Assembly: GCA_022820825.1 (NCBI GenBank)
Contig: JAJEEU010000024.1
Coordinates: forward strand, 62,001-126,000
DNA from: Vicinamibacteria bacterium
GTDB taxonomy: Bacteria; Acidobacteriota; Vicinamibacteria; Vicinamibacterales; UBA8438
DNA length: 64,000 nt
Direction of reading: 5' to 3'
This document shows, one piece after another, positions 39,147 through 49,685 of this stretch (position 1 is the first letter of the stretch; every line of letters begins with the position of its first letter). Position numbers and translations under genes: made by a program. The notes under the pieces were generated by a model. That model did no database searches, was not told the DNA's origin, and saw only the letters and a list, made by a program, of their open reading frames with translations.

Positions 39147-40349
39147 CTAACGAAGAAGCCTGAACCGCTGTACGCGCGACCCGACCGGTCGGGGCTGGGT
39201 TTCCGCCGTCCAGATATTGCCGCGCGAGTCCGTGGCCAGCGTGTGCAGGCCCCGAAAGTCGCCGGGGTCGGGACCGAGGTTGCCGAACGTGCCGACGACC
39301 TCCAGCGTCTCGCGGCGGACGATGTGGATGTGTCCGTTGCCGTAGTCCCCGACGTAGATGAATTCCTGATCCGGATCCGGGGAGAAGTCCAGCCCGCAGG
39401 CGGTCATGTTGTCGTCGCCCTCGAGGTTGATGAAGCCCTGTTTCACGTATTCGCCGGAGAGCGTGAACACCTGGATGCGCCGGTGGTTGCGGTCGCCGAC
39501 GTAGACCAGCCCGTCGTTGGAGACCTTGAGCGCGTGCACGCTGTTGAAGATGTCCGGGCCGTCCGGGTCGGCGGTCAGGTCCATGTCGGCGGCCGAGGCG
39601 GTCGGACTGGCGTCGCGTCCCAGATCGGGCGGCGGCTGGTTGCCGAACGCACCCCACATGCGCTTGAACTGCAGCGTCTGCGCGTCCAGCACGAGCACCC
39701 GGCGGTTCGCGTAGCCGTCGGCGACGAACAACTCGTTGGTGTCCGGGAACACCACCGCCTCGGTGGCCAGGTGGACGCTCCCGGTGTCGGCGTTGCCGCC
39801 CTGTCCCAGCGGATGCCGGTCGCGACCGCCGAACTGGCCCAGGAACTCGCCGCTGCTGGTGAACTTGAGGATCATGTCGTCCGTGCGGTCCGTCGGATCC
39901 GCGTAGGACTGCTCCAGCGGGTTGAGGCCCGTGACCCACACGTTGTCCTCGTGGTCGACGAACAGGCCGTGTTCCGTGTCGGGCCAGTCGTAGCCGTCGG
40001 CGGGGCCGCCCCACGCCTGGACGAAGTTGCCGTTCTCGTCGAACTCCAGGACCGGCGGCGCGGCCAGGTGCTGCCGGTCGGCGGGGACCTGCCGCGAACG
40101 GTGGAGGACCCACACGTGGTCGTGCCTGTCGACGGCCACGTAGGTGACGACGCCGACCGCCGCGCGGTCCGGCAGCGCGGGCGGCCACTGCCACGAGGTA
40201 TCGACCTCGAACCGCGGTATCCCGCCGTTGGCGTCGGCGCCCGTGTCCGGCGGCGCCCCGCCGCCGTCTGCACCGGATCCGACGTCAGCGGGTGCGCAGG
40301 CGCCCACGGCCAGCGCGAGAAGCGCAACGGTCAACGATTTGCCCGGCAT
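39147..40349 (-). CDS. NHL-repeat/peptidylglycine alpha-amidating-lyase-like lipoprotein
   Basis: Lipobox-like VGACAP; beta-propeller motifs DHVWVLHRSRQ, EHGLFVDHEDNVWVTG, GDRNHRRIQVF. Confidence 0.8.
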   Translation of the reverse strand: MPGKSLTVALLALAVGACAPADVGSGADGGGAPPDTGADANGGIPRFEVDTSWQWPPALPDRAAVGVVTYVAVDRHDHVWVLHRSRQVPADRQHLAAPPVLEFDENGNFVQAWGGPADGYDWPDTEHGLFVDHEDNVWVTGLNPLEQSYADPTDRTDDMILKFTSSGEFLGQFGGRDRHPLGQGGNADTGSVHLATEAVVFPDTNELFVADGYANRRVLVLDAQTLQFKRMWGAFGNQPPPDLGRDASPTASAADMDLTADPDGPDIFNSVHALKVSNDGLVYVGDRNHRRIQVFTLSGEYVKQGFINLEGDDNMTACGLDFSPDPDQEFIYVGDYGNGHIHIVRRETLEVVGTFGNLGPDPGDFRGLHTLATDSRGNIWTAETQPRPVGSRVQRFRLLR

Positions 40350-40406
40350 GGTCACCCCTTCCTCCGCTGCACTATAGCGGGCGTTCCGCCGCGGGACCAC
40401 GATGGA

Positions 40407-42794
40407 CTAGCGTAGCACCGGCGTGGCGACGGGGGGCGGGACGACGCGCGTGAAGCTGCCGCGCTGGAGCAGCTCGCGCCCCTTGCCGCCGCGGTTGGTC
40501 ACCTCGTACTTGGCGGTGCTGATGGTCTGTGACGCGCCGCGGCTGGTCTCGACCGTCAGCAGGTCGCGGGCGCCGGTGGAGGCCACGAAGCCGATCACCG
40601 CATCGGCCTTGCGGTCGAGCTTGATCAGCGTCACGCCCTTGCCGGGGCCGGAGAGGAAGTTGATCTGCTCCGCGTCGCACAGCATGGCGCGCGCCTGCCG
40701 GGTGGCGGCGATGATCACCGCCGTCTCGCGCACGATCGAGACGCCGACGATTTCCGCGTTGCGGGCGGGGCGCGCGAAGCGCCGGCCGGCGCGGGTGCTC
40801 GGCTCGGCGAACGGCTCCAGGCTGAAGCGCAAGGCGAAGCCGTCGCTGCTGACGGCGACGGCGTGTGTCGGGGGCGGGCTGCCCTCCGGGCGCGCGGCGA
40901 TGTCCGCGGTGACGCGCGGGTCCAGGCTGAACGCCGCGACGATGCGTTCGCCGTCCTTCAGCTTGAACTGCCGCTGGATCGGCTCGCCGTAGCCGGTCGA
41001 CGCCGGGATGTCGATCAGCCGGCAGGTGTACGCCGCACCGAGATTGCTGAACAGGACGCAGGTGGCGCGCGTGCTGCCCGCCACGGCCGCCAGCAGGGCG
41101 TCCCCCTCGCGCAGGCGCGTGGTCGCGACGTCGCGGACCTCGCGCTGGCGCTTCACCCAGCCGTCCCGCGAAATCAGCACGACGGCGTCCTCGTCGACAA
41201 TGAAATCGTCGGCGCTGTAGCTGGCGTCGTCGTCGGCCTCCGCGATCAGCGTGCGCCGCGGGCTGGACGCCGCGCCGTAGGCGGCGCGGATTTCGCGGAG
41301 CTCGTCGCCCACCACGGCCCGGCGCGCGTCCTCGTCGGCCAGCAGCGCCGTGATTTCGTCGACGCGCGCCCGCTTGGCGGCCAGCTCCTCGCGGATGATC
41401 AGGATTTCCAGCCGCGCCAGGCGGTAGATCTTGAGCTCCAGGATGGCGTCCGTCTGCTCGGCGTCGAGATCGAAGCGGCGCATGATCTTCTGCGCGGCGT
41501 CCGCCTTGCCGTCCGAGCGGCGGATCAGCCGGATGATGGCGTCGAGGGCATCGAACACCTGCTCGAACCCCTCGAGGATGTGGATCCGCTTGCGGAGGGC
41601 CTCGAGCTCGTGCTCGAGCCGGTTCGTGACGACCTCCAGGCGAAAGACGAGGAAGTGCTGGAGGATTTCTTTCAGCTCCAGCCGTTCCGGCCGGCCCGCC
41701 TCGGCCTGCTCGGTCGGCACGAGACACGTGAGGTTGGCGGCGAAGTTGGTCTGCAGCGGCGTGTGGCGGAACAGGTACGCCATGACGAGCCGTTCGTCGG
41801 CATCGCTCTTCAACTGGAGGACGATGCGCACCTGGTCGGTCGACTGGTCCGTCACGTCGAGCAGCGGCGGCAGCTTGCGGGCGAGGACGATCTCCGCGAT
41901 CCGCTCGACGATCTGCGCCTTGTTGGCGGCGTACGGGATGCTCGTCACGTGGATGGTCTTCGAGCCGCGCGCCGGCGGCCCCGGCTCCCAGGTGGCCCGC
42001 ATGCGGATGGTGCCGCTGCCGGTGCGGTAGATCTCCCGCAGCTCGTCCGCCGGGTTCAGCACCTGCCCGCCGGTCGGGAAGTCGGGGCCCGTGACGAACT
42101 TGCACAGGGCGTCGGTGTCGAGCTCCGGGTTGTCCAGCAGATGGAGCAGCGCCGTGCACACCTCGTCCGCGTTGTGGGGCGGGATGTTCGTCGCCATGCC
42201 GACCGCTATGCCGGTGGCGCCGTTGATCAGCAGGTTGGGCAGCCGCGCGGGCAGGACGACCGGTTCCTGCCGCGTGCCGTCGTAGTTGGGCCGGAACGGC
42301 ACGGTCCGCCGGTCGAGCTCGGACAGCAGCTCGGTGCTGGCCGCGTCGAGCCGGCATTCCGTGTAGCGCATGGCCGCGGCGCCGTCGCCGTCCAGCGAGC
42401 CGAAGTTGCCGACCCCTTCGACCAGGGGGTAGCGCACGGTGAACGGCTGCGCCAGGCGTACCAGCGTGTCGTAGATGGCGGCGTCGCCGTGCGGGTGGTA
42501 GCTGCCCATGACGTCGCCGACCACCTTCGCGCACTTGCGCGGCTTGGCGTCGGCGGTGAGCCGCTGTTGCCACATCGTGTACAGGATGCGGCGCTGCACC
42601 GGCTTCAGGCCGTCGCGCACGTCGGGCAGCGCCCGCGACGTGATGACCGATAGCGCGTAGTTGAGGTAGCGCGACTGCGCCGCCTCGTGCAGCGGGACGG
42701 CGCCGTCGCCGCCCGGCGGCTGCTCGACCGGGGGATCTTCCTCCGGCGGCTCGGCGTCGAAGAGCGGCGCGTCGCGCGGCGGCCGTTGCGTCAA
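40407..42794 (-). CDS. parC: DNA topoisomerase IV subunit A
   Basis: [41 protein letters not shown] start overlapping the NUDIX stop (TTGA). Confidence 0.94.
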   Translation of the reverse strand: MTQRPPRDAPLFDAEPPEEDPPVEQPPGGDGAVPLHEAAQSRYLNYALSVITSRALPDVRDGLKPVQRRILYTMWQQRLTADAKPRKCAKVVGDVMGSYHPHGDAAIYDTLVRLAQPFTVRYPLVEGVGNFGSLDGDGAAAMRYTECRLDAASTELLSELDRRTVPFRPNYDGTRQEPVVLPARLPNLLINGATGIAVGMATNIPPHNADEVCTALLHLLDNPELDTDALCKFVTGPDFPTGGQVLNPADELREIYRTGSGTIRMRATWEPGPPARGSKTIHVTSIPYAANKAQIVERIAEIVLARKLPPLLDVTDQSTDQVRIVLQLKSDADERLVMAYLFRHTPLQTNFAANLTCLVPTEQAEAGRPERLELKEILQHFLVFRLEVVTNRLEHELEALRKRIHILEGFEQVFDALDAIIRLIRRSDGKADAAQKIMRRFDLDAEQTDAILELKIYRLARLEILIIREELAAKRARVDEITALLADEDARRAVVGDELREIRAAYGAASSPRRTLIAEADDDASYSADDFIVDEDAVVLISRDGWVKRQREVRDVATTRLREGDALLAAVAGSTRATCVLFSNLGAAYTCRLIDIPASTGYGEPIQRQFKLKDGERIVAAFSLDPRVTADIAARPEGSPPPTHAVAVSSDGFALRFSLEPFAEPSTRAGRRFARPARNAEIVGVSIVRETAVIIAATRQARAMLCDAEQINFLSGPGKGVTLIKLDRKADAVIGFVASTGARDLLTVETSRGASQTISTAKYEVTNRGGKGRELLQRGSFTRVVPPPVATPVLR

Positions 42795-43450
42795 CCGGCT
42801 ACCCTCATGGGCGCGGCGCCGAGCATCGTCAGCAGCTCGGACAGGATCATTGCGGTCGCACCCCAGACGCGCTCGCCGCACACCTCGAAGTACGGCGCGC
42901 GCACGAGCGTCTCCGGGCGGCAGATGAAGCCGCGGCGCGGCCGTCCGCGCGCTTCCAGGAGCGTTGCCAGCGGCACCTCGAGCACGCGCCCCACTTCCGC
43001 CGAGCGCGGCCTGAAGGGGGGATGTGCGGCGGCAACGCCGACCACCGGATGGAGTGCGAAGTCGCTCACGAAGACGTAGAGCGGCGACAGGCGGCCCAGC
43101 AGGCGCACGCGGTCCGGCTCCACGCCGACTTCCTCCGCCGCTTCGCGCAGGGCGGCCGCCGGGATGGACTCCGCCGGCTCGACCCTGCCGCCCGGCAGCG
43201 AGACCTGCCCGCCGTGCCGCGGCAACGCGCCGGAACGGACGGTCAGCAGAAGGTGGGGAACCTCGCCGCGGAGGTAGAGCAGAACGAGTCCGGCAGCCGG
43301 CTGCGCTCCGTCGGGCACGTGACCCGGACGCCAGCCCCTGCGCGGCCGCGGTGCGAGGCTGACGTGGGCGTCGCCGCCGGGCAGCGGCGCCTGGAGCGCC
43401 GCCCGGATCCGCGTTTCAATCTGATAGAGTGACGAGGAGTCCGGGACCAC
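42791..43450 (-). CDS. NUDIX hydrolase (CoA pyrophosphatase-like)
   Basis: Complete Nudix box [26 protein letters not shown] start. Confidence 0.9.
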   Translation of the reverse strand: MVPDSSSLYQIETRIRAALQAPLPGGDAHVSLAPRPRRGWRPGHVPDGAQPAAGLVLLYLRGEVPHLLLTVRSGALPRHGGQVSLPGGRVEPAESIPAAALREAAEEVGVEPDRVRLLGRLSPLYVFVSDFALHPVVGVAAAHPPFRPRSAEVGRVLEVPLATLLEARGRPRRGFICRPETLVRAPYFEVCGERVWGATAMILSELLTMLGAAPMRVAG

Positions 43451-43498
43451 GGTGCAGCCTCCCATCTTACCGTACTGATCCGGTCCCCAAAACACTGC

Positions 43499-44935
43499 AT
43501 GAGCGACCAGCGGCGGGCGCAACCCGGCTTCGACCGGCGCATTGTGGAAGGCTCGCTGTCGCGCGCCGTCTGGCGCCTGGCCTGGCCCACGATGCTGGCG
43601 AACGTCATCGGCGGGCTGCAGGGGATCGTCGACCAGGCGATGGTCGGGCACTACGTCGGGCACGCCGGCAACGCCGCGATCGGCGTCAGCATGCAGGTGT
43701 TCCTGCTCGTCATCGTCTTCGTCGCGTCGATCTTCACCGGCATGGGCGTGCTGGTCGCCCGCTTCGCCGGCGCGAACGACGCGGACGCGGTCAACCGGAC
43801 GGTGTACCAGGCATTCCTCACGGCGGTGCTGCTGGCGGTCGGCATCCTCGCGCCTGTCGGCTACTTCGCCGCGCCCTTCCTGCTGACGCTGGTCAACGCC
43901 GCGCCCGAGGTGCAGGCCGAGGCGCTGGCCTACATCCGGATCGTGTTCGTGTTCAGCATCGGGATGCTGGTCTTCTTCATGATGAACGGCGCCCTGCGTG
44001 CCGCGGGCGACGCCCGCACGCCGCTGCGTCTCGGCCTGGTGATGACGGCGCTCAACATCGTGCTGAACGTCATCCTCATCCGCGGACTCGGCCCGATCCC
44101 CTCTTTCGGCACGGCGGGCGCCGCCATGGGCACCGCCATCGCCAGCGGCGCCATCGGCGTGGTGTTCATGTCGCTGCTGTTCTCGGGCCGCCTCGTGGTG
44201 CGGTTCTCCGGGACGATGTCGCTGGCGCCGGACTGGCGCGTCATCCGCGAGCTGTTCCGCTTCGGCCTGCCGGCCGGCTTCCAGGGCATCGTCATGAACC
44301 TGGCCGGCGTGCTGCTGCTGCGCTTCATCGGGTCGCTGGAGCACAGCGCCGAGGCGCAGGCCGCCTACGCGGTCGGCTACACGGAGCTGTTCGCCCTGAT
44401 CACGTGGACCTCGGTCGGTCTTATGGGCGCCACGGCGGCGGTGGCGGGGCAGAACCTGGGGGCGGGCCGGCCCGAGCGCAGCGCCCGCGCGGCGCAGGTG
44501 GCGGCGGTCATCGGCCTGAGCAATGCGGCGGTCGTCGGGCTGGCGTTCATCGTCATCCCCCGGCAGTTGCTGGCCGTCTTCGCGCTCGATCAGGGTGTGG
44601 CGTACGAGATCGGCCGCCAGTTGCTCGCCTATCTCGCCGTCTCCGGATTCTTCGTCTCGGTGGCGCTGATCTACACCGGCGGCCTGCAGGGCACGGGCGA
44701 TACCCGCAGTCCGCTCTACATCTCCATCGTGTCCCAGGTAGTCATTCCGATCGGCCTGTGCACCTGGTACTCCCTGGGGCGCGGCCTGCAGGCGGAGGAC
44801 ATCTGGCTGGCCATCGTGCTCGGGCACGTGACGCGCGCCGCGCTCAGCGTCATCCGCTTCCGCCAGGGCAAGTGGCGCGACATCGCCGTCAACATCGGGC
44901 CGGAACCCACGCCGCCGGCGCCGCTGCAATCGTGA
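43499..44935 (+). CDS. MATE-family efflux protein
   Basis: 12-TM ORF; WRLAWPTMLANVIGGLQGIVDQAMVGHYVG. Confidence 0.92.
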   Translation: MSDQRRAQPGFDRRIVEGSLSRAVWRLAWPTMLANVIGGLQGIVDQAMVGHYVGHAGNAAIGVSMQVFLLVIVFVASIFTGMGVLVARFAGANDADAVNRTVYQAFLTAVLLAVGILAPVGYFAAPFLLTLVNAAPEVQAEALAYIRIVFVFSIGMLVFFMMNGALRAAGDARTPLRLGLVMTALNIVLNVILIRGLGPIPSFGTAGAAMGTAIASGAIGVVFMSLLFSGRLVVRFSGTMSLAPDWRVIRELFRFGLPAGFQGIVMNLAGVLLLRFIGSLEHSAEAQAAYAVGYTELFALITWTSVGLMGATAAVAGQNLGAGRPERSARAAQVAAVIGLSNAAVVGLAFIVIPRQLLAVFALDQGVAYEIGRQLLAYLAVSGFFVSVALIYTGGLQGTGDTRSPLYISIVSQVVIPIGLCTWYSLGRGLQAEDIWLAIVLGHVTRAALSVIRFRQGKWRDIAVNIGPEPTPPAPLQS

Positions 44936-44961
44936 CGCCGCGCGGGCGGCAATTGACCACA

Positions 44962-46113
44962 ATGGATACACCGTCGGACGTGAAGCGCTCGACCCTGGCG
45001 GCGCAGGCGCTCGGCGGCAGCGATCCGGCGACCCGCGCGGTGGTCCCGCCGCTGGTGGCGTCGGCGCCGTACGAGCGGGCGCCGGACGGCACCTATCCCG
45101 GCGGCCACACCTACACGCGCGACCAGAACCCGACGTACGACCGCTGCGAAGCGCTGCTGGCTCGGCTCGAGGACGGCCGCGAGGCGCTGCTGTTCGGCTC
45201 GGGGATGGCCGCGGCCACCACGGTCTTCGAGACGCTCGCGCCCGGCGACCACGTCGTCGCGCCCGCCGAGATGTACTGGACCATCCGGAGCTGGCTGCAG
45301 CACGCTGCATCGAGGGGTCGTTTCGAGCTCGACCTGGTGCCGAACGGCGACCACGACGCCCTGCGCCGGGCCCTGCGCCCCGGCGCGACCCGCATCGTCT
45401 GGGTCGAGACGCCCTCGAACCCGACCTGCGTAATCACCGACATCGCGGCGACGGCGGAGATCACCCACGCGGCGGGCGCACGCGTCGTGGTGGACAGCAC
45501 GGTGGCGACGCCGGTGCTGTGTCGCCCGCTGCGGCTGGGCGCGGATTTGGTCATGCACTCCGCGACGAAGCAGCTCAACGGCCATTCGGACGTCCTTGCC
45601 GGCGCGCTGGTGACCGCCCGCGACGACGAGCCGTGGGCGCGCATCCGGCACGAGCGCGCCAACCGCGGCGCGGTGCTCGGTCCGTTCGAGGCGTGGCTGC
45701 TGCTGCGCGGCATGCGCACGCTGTTCCTACGTGTTGCCCGGTCGGCCGAAAACGCGCAGCAGGTGGCCGAGGCGCTGGCGCGGCATCCGGATGTCGACGC
45801 CGTTCTGTATCCCGGCCTGCCCGATCACCCCGGTCACGCCATCGCCGGCCGCCAGATGCAGGGCGGTTTCGGCCCGATCGTGTCCTTCCGCGTCGGTACC
45901 GCGGACCGCGCGCGCCGGGTCGCCGGCGCCCTGCGCCTGTTCCGCAACGCCACGTCGCTGGGCGGCGTCGAGAGCCTCGTCGAGCACCGGGCGCCGGTGG
46001 AGGGCCCGGGCACGCCGGTTCCGGCGGACCTGCTGCGCCTGTCGGTCGGCATCGAGGACGCCGGAGATCTGATCGCCGACCTGGAGCAGGCGCTCGCCAC
46101 CGCCGCCCGCTGA
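44962..46113 (+). CDS. Cys/Met-metabolism PLP-dependent enzyme (cystathionine gamma-synthase family)
   Basis: YTRDQNPTYDRCEALLARLEDG, LLFGSGMAA, MHSATKQLNGHSDVLAGALV. Confidence 0.93.
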   Translation: MDTPSDVKRSTLAAQALGGSDPATRAVVPPLVASAPYERAPDGTYPGGHTYTRDQNPTYDRCEALLARLEDGREALLFGSGMAAATTVFETLAPGDHVVAPAEMYWTIRSWLQHAASRGRFELDLVPNGDHDALRRALRPGATRIVWVETPSNPTCVITDIAATAEITHAAGARVVVDSTVATPVLCRPLRLGADLVMHSATKQLNGHSDVLAGALVTARDDEPWARIRHERANRGAVLGPFEAWLLLRGMRTLFLRVARSAENAQQVAEALARHPDVDAVLYPGLPDHPGHAIAGRQMQGGFGPIVSFRVGTADRARRVAGALRLFRNATSLGGVESLVEHRAPVEGPGTPVPADLLRLSVGIEDAGDLIADLEQALATAAR

Positions 46114-46119
46114 CCGGTG

Positions 46120-46608
46120 ATGGACGCCGCGTTCCGCATCGATCCCGCGGTCGAGGCCGACGTGCCGGTCATTCTGGACCTGATCCGGGACTTGGCCGAG
46201 TACGAGAAGCTGTCCGACCAGGTGACGGCGACGGAAGCGGACATCGCCCGCTCACTGTTCGGGGACCCACCGCGCGCCGAGGCAGTCATCGCCCGCCTGG
46301 ACGGGGACGCGATCGGCTTCGCGCTGTTCTTCCACAACTACTCGACCTTCCTCGGCCGGCCCGGGCTGTATCTGGAAGACCTGTACGTCCGGCCGGCGTT
46401 CCGCGGCCGCGGCTTCGGCCGCCGCCTGCTCGTCCACCTGGCGCGCATCGCCGTGGACCGCGGCTGCGGCCGCTTCGAATGGTCGGTGCTCGACTGGACC
46501 GAACCCGCCATCGCCGCCTACCGCCGCGCGGGTGCCACCCCGCTCGACGATTGGACCGTCTACCGCCTCACCGGTGACGCCCTCGAGCGGCTGGCGAGCG
46601 AAGCGTAA
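46120..46608 (+). CDS. GNAT-family N-acetyltransferase
   Basis: LYLEDLYVRPAFRGRGFGRRLLVHLARIAVDRGCGRFEWSVLDWTEPAIAAYRRAGA. Confidence 0.92.
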   Translation: MDAAFRIDPAVEADVPVILDLIRDLAEYEKLSDQVTATEADIARSLFGDPPRAEAVIARLDGDAIGFALFFHNYSTFLGRPGLYLEDLYVRPAFRGRGFGRRLLVHLARIAVDRGCGRFEWSVLDWTEPAIAAYRRAGATPLDDWTVYRLTGDALERLASEA

Positions 46609-47527
46609 CGGTGAATTCGCCATCCTTGTCAAAGAGCGGGTTCGTATCGCTGTAGCCCTCTCTGAGACGTTTCCGCGTCTGATCGGAGAGGAGCTCCACC
46701 GACTGCTCGACTCCTGGTTCCTCGTCGAGTCCCTTGTCCAGCCTGTAGCCGCCTCGATCGGTCAGGACGTACCTGGCGTGGAAGTCGTGCGGTGCATCAT
46801 CACGAATGCGCCAGCGGCATACCCGGATCGACGAGACCTTGCCGAACAGCATGGGTGGCAGGCGGCGCTGACACTGACTTTCGAATTCTTCCCAGCTCGG
46901 CTTCCGATCGTCATCGCGCGCGTGAATCGCGACGTCGACCGCATCGTGAACCGTCTCCGCCGCCAGTTGGATGCACGCTCGTACGACCGGATGCCACTTG
47001 CCGTTCGAGGGATCGAAGTGCGGATCGATCAAATGCACGTTGCGGCTGTTGCGGACCAGCATCCCAATATGCCGGGCGAGCGGGTCCGGTTCCCGCAGTA
47101 CCAGCGCTTCACGCGGTACGTCGAGCTTCGGATGGAGCTCGTCGATGTCCTCTTCGAGAACCACATCCTGATGGTCGTCCGGGTTGCACGTTGACAGGAT
47201 GGCGTGAAACGCATTCGCGCCTGTCTGACTGGCAGTGGCGTTGCGAATCCAGCGTTCGTTCGCCGGCAGAAGCGTCTCGTCATATGCCGCGTCCGACGAG
47301 ACGAACTTGGAGTTCGACTGATCGATGCGCCTGAAGATCCGTTTGCGGTCGTGATCGGCGAGTTCCGTATTCTCACGACACGCGGCCCGGACGAGTGCCT
47401 TCCACTTCTTCCTGCTCGGATAGGCGGCAATCGCCCGCCCGTGCGGGAAGCCCATGAGGTTGAGCGTGTTGCGGCACTTGTCCCAAGTAGCGAGCACATC
47501 GGGCTCGATGGCGAACGTGTAGAGCAT
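46568..47527 (-). CDS. Putative effector with PLD-like motif, partner of the upstream ATPase
   Basis: DFHARYVLTDRGGYRLDKGLDE (HxRx4D, variant of HxKx4D) and NVHLIDPHFDPSNGKW; TGATG overlap with the ATPase gene. Confidence 0.6.
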   Translation of the reverse strand: MLYTFAIEPDVLATWDKCRNTLNLMGFPHGRAIAAYPSRKKWKALVRAACRENTELADHDRKRIFRRIDQSNSKFVSSDAAYDETLLPANERWIRNATASQTGANAFHAILSTCNPDDHQDVVLEEDIDELHPKLDVPREALVLREPDPLARHIGMLVRNSRNVHLIDPHFDPSNGKWHPVVRACIQLAAETVHDAVDVAIHARDDDRKPSWEEFESQCQRRLPPMLFGKVSSIRVCRWRIRDDAPHDFHARYVLTDRGGYRLDKGLDEEPGVEQSVELLSDQTRKRLREGYSDTNPLFDKDGEFTVTLRSPAARGRHR

Positions 47528-49656
47528 CAGAACAGCTCGTCGTCACGTTCTTCGAAAAACCCCTGCGGCCAGCGGTCGAGGAACTCACCGGTCTCGTCGA
47601 TGCGCAGCCGCGTCGCGCGTACCTCGCCGCCGGTCTGTTCCAGGAAGACTACCGACACCTGCTCGGGCTTCAGGGCCGGTTTTCCTTCCGGGAGCTCGCC
47701 GTCGTGCGTCTCCTCGATGCGCCGCAGCAGCCGCAGGATCAGGTGCTCGCTGTGGGTCTCGATCAGGAAAATTCCAGCGCTCGGTTCGCTGGTGAGGGTT
47801 CCTATCGCATCCGGATAGGGATTGAGCGCGGCGACGAACAGGTCGCCGAGCTCCACCTGCATCTTGGGGTGGACGTGCAGCTCCGGCTGCTCGATGGCGG
47901 TGATCCCGGGCCGTTCCGGATCGAGTGCCGCGGTCACGACCGGCAGGATCTGCGAAACGCCGACACCGATGTCGGAGGTTCGCACGGGAAGCTCCGATTC
48001 CGCGGTCACGATCTCGACCTTCGGCCGTTCCCGCGCCTCCGCGATCGCGCGCACGAGCGCCTTGACGTCGGATGGAGGGTCGCCTTGCTCAAGTTTGCTG
48101 ATGCTTGTGCTGAGCTTTGTGACGACTTCAACAAGAAACCGGTAGAACTTGTGTAAGTTTTCAATATTCTTGTTGACTGGAACATCTTGGGCAGCGTCAT
48201 TTTGGTTGGTGGACCCGCCATCATGATCGTGACCGGTTCTGATGCGCGCCGCCAATTCATCACGATCGCGACCGTATAGAGTGGCGATTTTCGCTGCCTC
48301 CTTCCGTACCCACCGGTCAACGTCGACGACGCCGTTCTCGTCCCGAAATTCTGCGAGTTGAAATTCTGCGAGACAGCGTTCGTGTAGCCGAATCAAGCCA
48401 ACCCAAGGCGCATCTCCCGCAAGCTCGATGGTCGATTTCCGGCGCAACTTGTAACCCGTGTCAAGGCGGCTGGCGTGCGAGAGCCAGTCGTTCACGCTCT
48501 TGAGTAGATTGCTGTCCGGCAAGGTGGGATGATAGGAATTCTGTCGCACGAGCAGATTCCAGGCAGCCGACCCGTCGCTCCAGCTTCCCTGTTCGTGTGG
48601 GTCCGGTTCGACCGCGGTGTGCGGGCGCAGCTCGCGCACCGGTCCGATGTGGCGGAGGCTTGCCAGTTCGTCTCGCAGGGTGCGTCCGATGCCGACGAGC
48701 AAGCCAGACGCGAACAGACCAAGATAGTAGATGTCCGGTATGTCTTCGGCGCGGATTGCCAACGGGAGTTCCCATTTTTCTTCCGACAATTTGAGGACAG
48801 AATCCCAATCCGGCAGCGGCGTCTCTTGTCCTTGGCCCATGGCCTTGGCCAGCAGCCGGTAATCGTCGCCTTGCGCCTCTGCTTTTTCGGCCACACGGCT
48901 AGCGGTTGCCGGTGAGGAGTCTGTCGCGGCCGGATGGAAGCGGTCGAGTAGTGCATGGTTCCAATTGAGCTCGAGCTTCGGCGTTCCAGTGTTGGATGCC
49001 ACGATGCGACCGAAAAGCGTACCCTCTACGGCCACTTCGTAGCCTGTGAGCATGGGTCGGTCGGAGAGGCTTGACCAGCCGATTATCAGCACAAGGCTGC
49101 CCGAGCGGACGTTTGGCGCGGGGTCGTTGTCAAGGATCCAACCTACTCCTTCTGATTCGAAAGGCGCCAATAGGTCGTGCTCGTGCTCGATCATGGCGTT
49201 CCACACCGGCTCCGGCACCATCCAATCATGGAGATTCAACTCGAAGCGCAGCCGGACGACACGATTGAGATCGTGGCCGTGGACGAACTGGCGGAAACCG
49301 CCGAGGTCGACCTGGTCGCCACCGAGCTCCGTCTTGTGAGCGTCCGCGTTTCTGTGGGTCAGGATCTCGTGGGCGTAGCAGAGCGCCTGGAGGATCGTGC
49401 TCTTTCCGGCGCTGTTACGGCCGAAGAGCAGAGTGATTGGGCGCAGGTCGATCCGGACGGGCGCTCCGATTCCCTTGAAATTCTCGATTTCGATCGCCGT
49501 GATCAGCGGCTTCTGTGGCAGGACGCTTGTCCGGCGTGCCGCGGCAATCACCGCCCTGCCGGCGGCCTCGTCGGCCGGAGTGGCGGCGGCACCATTTTGG
49601 AGGTCAGCGGCGCGGTCGTGATCTTCTCTTGTTACGGGTTTGGTGTTGTCTGCCAT
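47527..49656 (-). CDS. AAA ATPase, ABC/OLD-like (AAA15-type)
   Basis: IEIENFKGIGAPVRIDLRPITLLFGRNSAGKSTILQAL; SDIGVGVSQILPVV signature; ITAIEQPELHVHPKMQVELGDLFV Walker B; FLIETHSEHLILRLLRR. Confidence 0.9.
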   Translation of the reverse strand: MADNTKPVTREDHDRAADLQNGAAATPADEAAGRAVIAAARRTSVLPQKPLITAIEIENFKGIGAPVRIDLRPITLLFGRNSAGKSTILQALCYAHEILTHRNADAHKTELGGDQVDLGGFRQFVHGHDLNRVVRLRFELNLHDWMVPEPVWNAMIEHEHDLLAPFESEGVGWILDNDPAPNVRSGSLVLIIGWSSLSDRPMLTGYEVAVEGTLFGRIVASNTGTPKLELNWNHALLDRFHPAATDSSPATASRVAEKAEAQGDDYRLLAKAMGQGQETPLPDWDSVLKLSEEKWELPLAIRAEDIPDIYYLGLFASGLLVGIGRTLRDELASLRHIGPVRELRPHTAVEPDPHEQGSWSDGSAAWNLLVRQNSYHPTLPDSNLLKSVNDWLSHASRLDTGYKLRRKSTIELAGDAPWVGLIRLHERCLAEFQLAEFRDENGVVDVDRWVRKEAAKIATLYGRDRDELAARIRTGHDHDGGSTNQNDAAQDVPVNKNIENLHKFYRFLVEVVTKLSTSISKLEQGDPPSDVKALVRAIAEARERPKVEIVTAESELPVRTSDIGVGVSQILPVVTAALDPERPGITAIEQPELHVHPKMQVELGDLFVAALNPYPDAIGTLTSEPSAGIFLIETHSEHLILRLLRRIEETHDGELPEGKPALKPEQVSVVFLEQTGGEVRATRLRIDETGEFLDRWPQGFFEERDDELF

Positions 49657-49669
49657 CGTGGCTACTTAC

Positions 49670-49685
49670 TGCAACGACCATGCCA
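49670..49685 (-). promoter_or_regulatory. Sigma-54 (-24/-12) promoter
   Basis: Minus strand TGGCATGGTCGTTGCA: GG-N10-GC spacing; in the gap between the sigma-54 activator and the ATPase gene. Confidence 0.8.

Noticed and set aside
38158-40194. 678-aa minus-strand ORF
   Set aside because: Frame-shifted shadow of the NHL lipoprotein and antisense of the BtuD-like gene.
40863-42653. 596-aa plus-strand ORF
   Set aside because: Antisense of parC; no independent coding signals.
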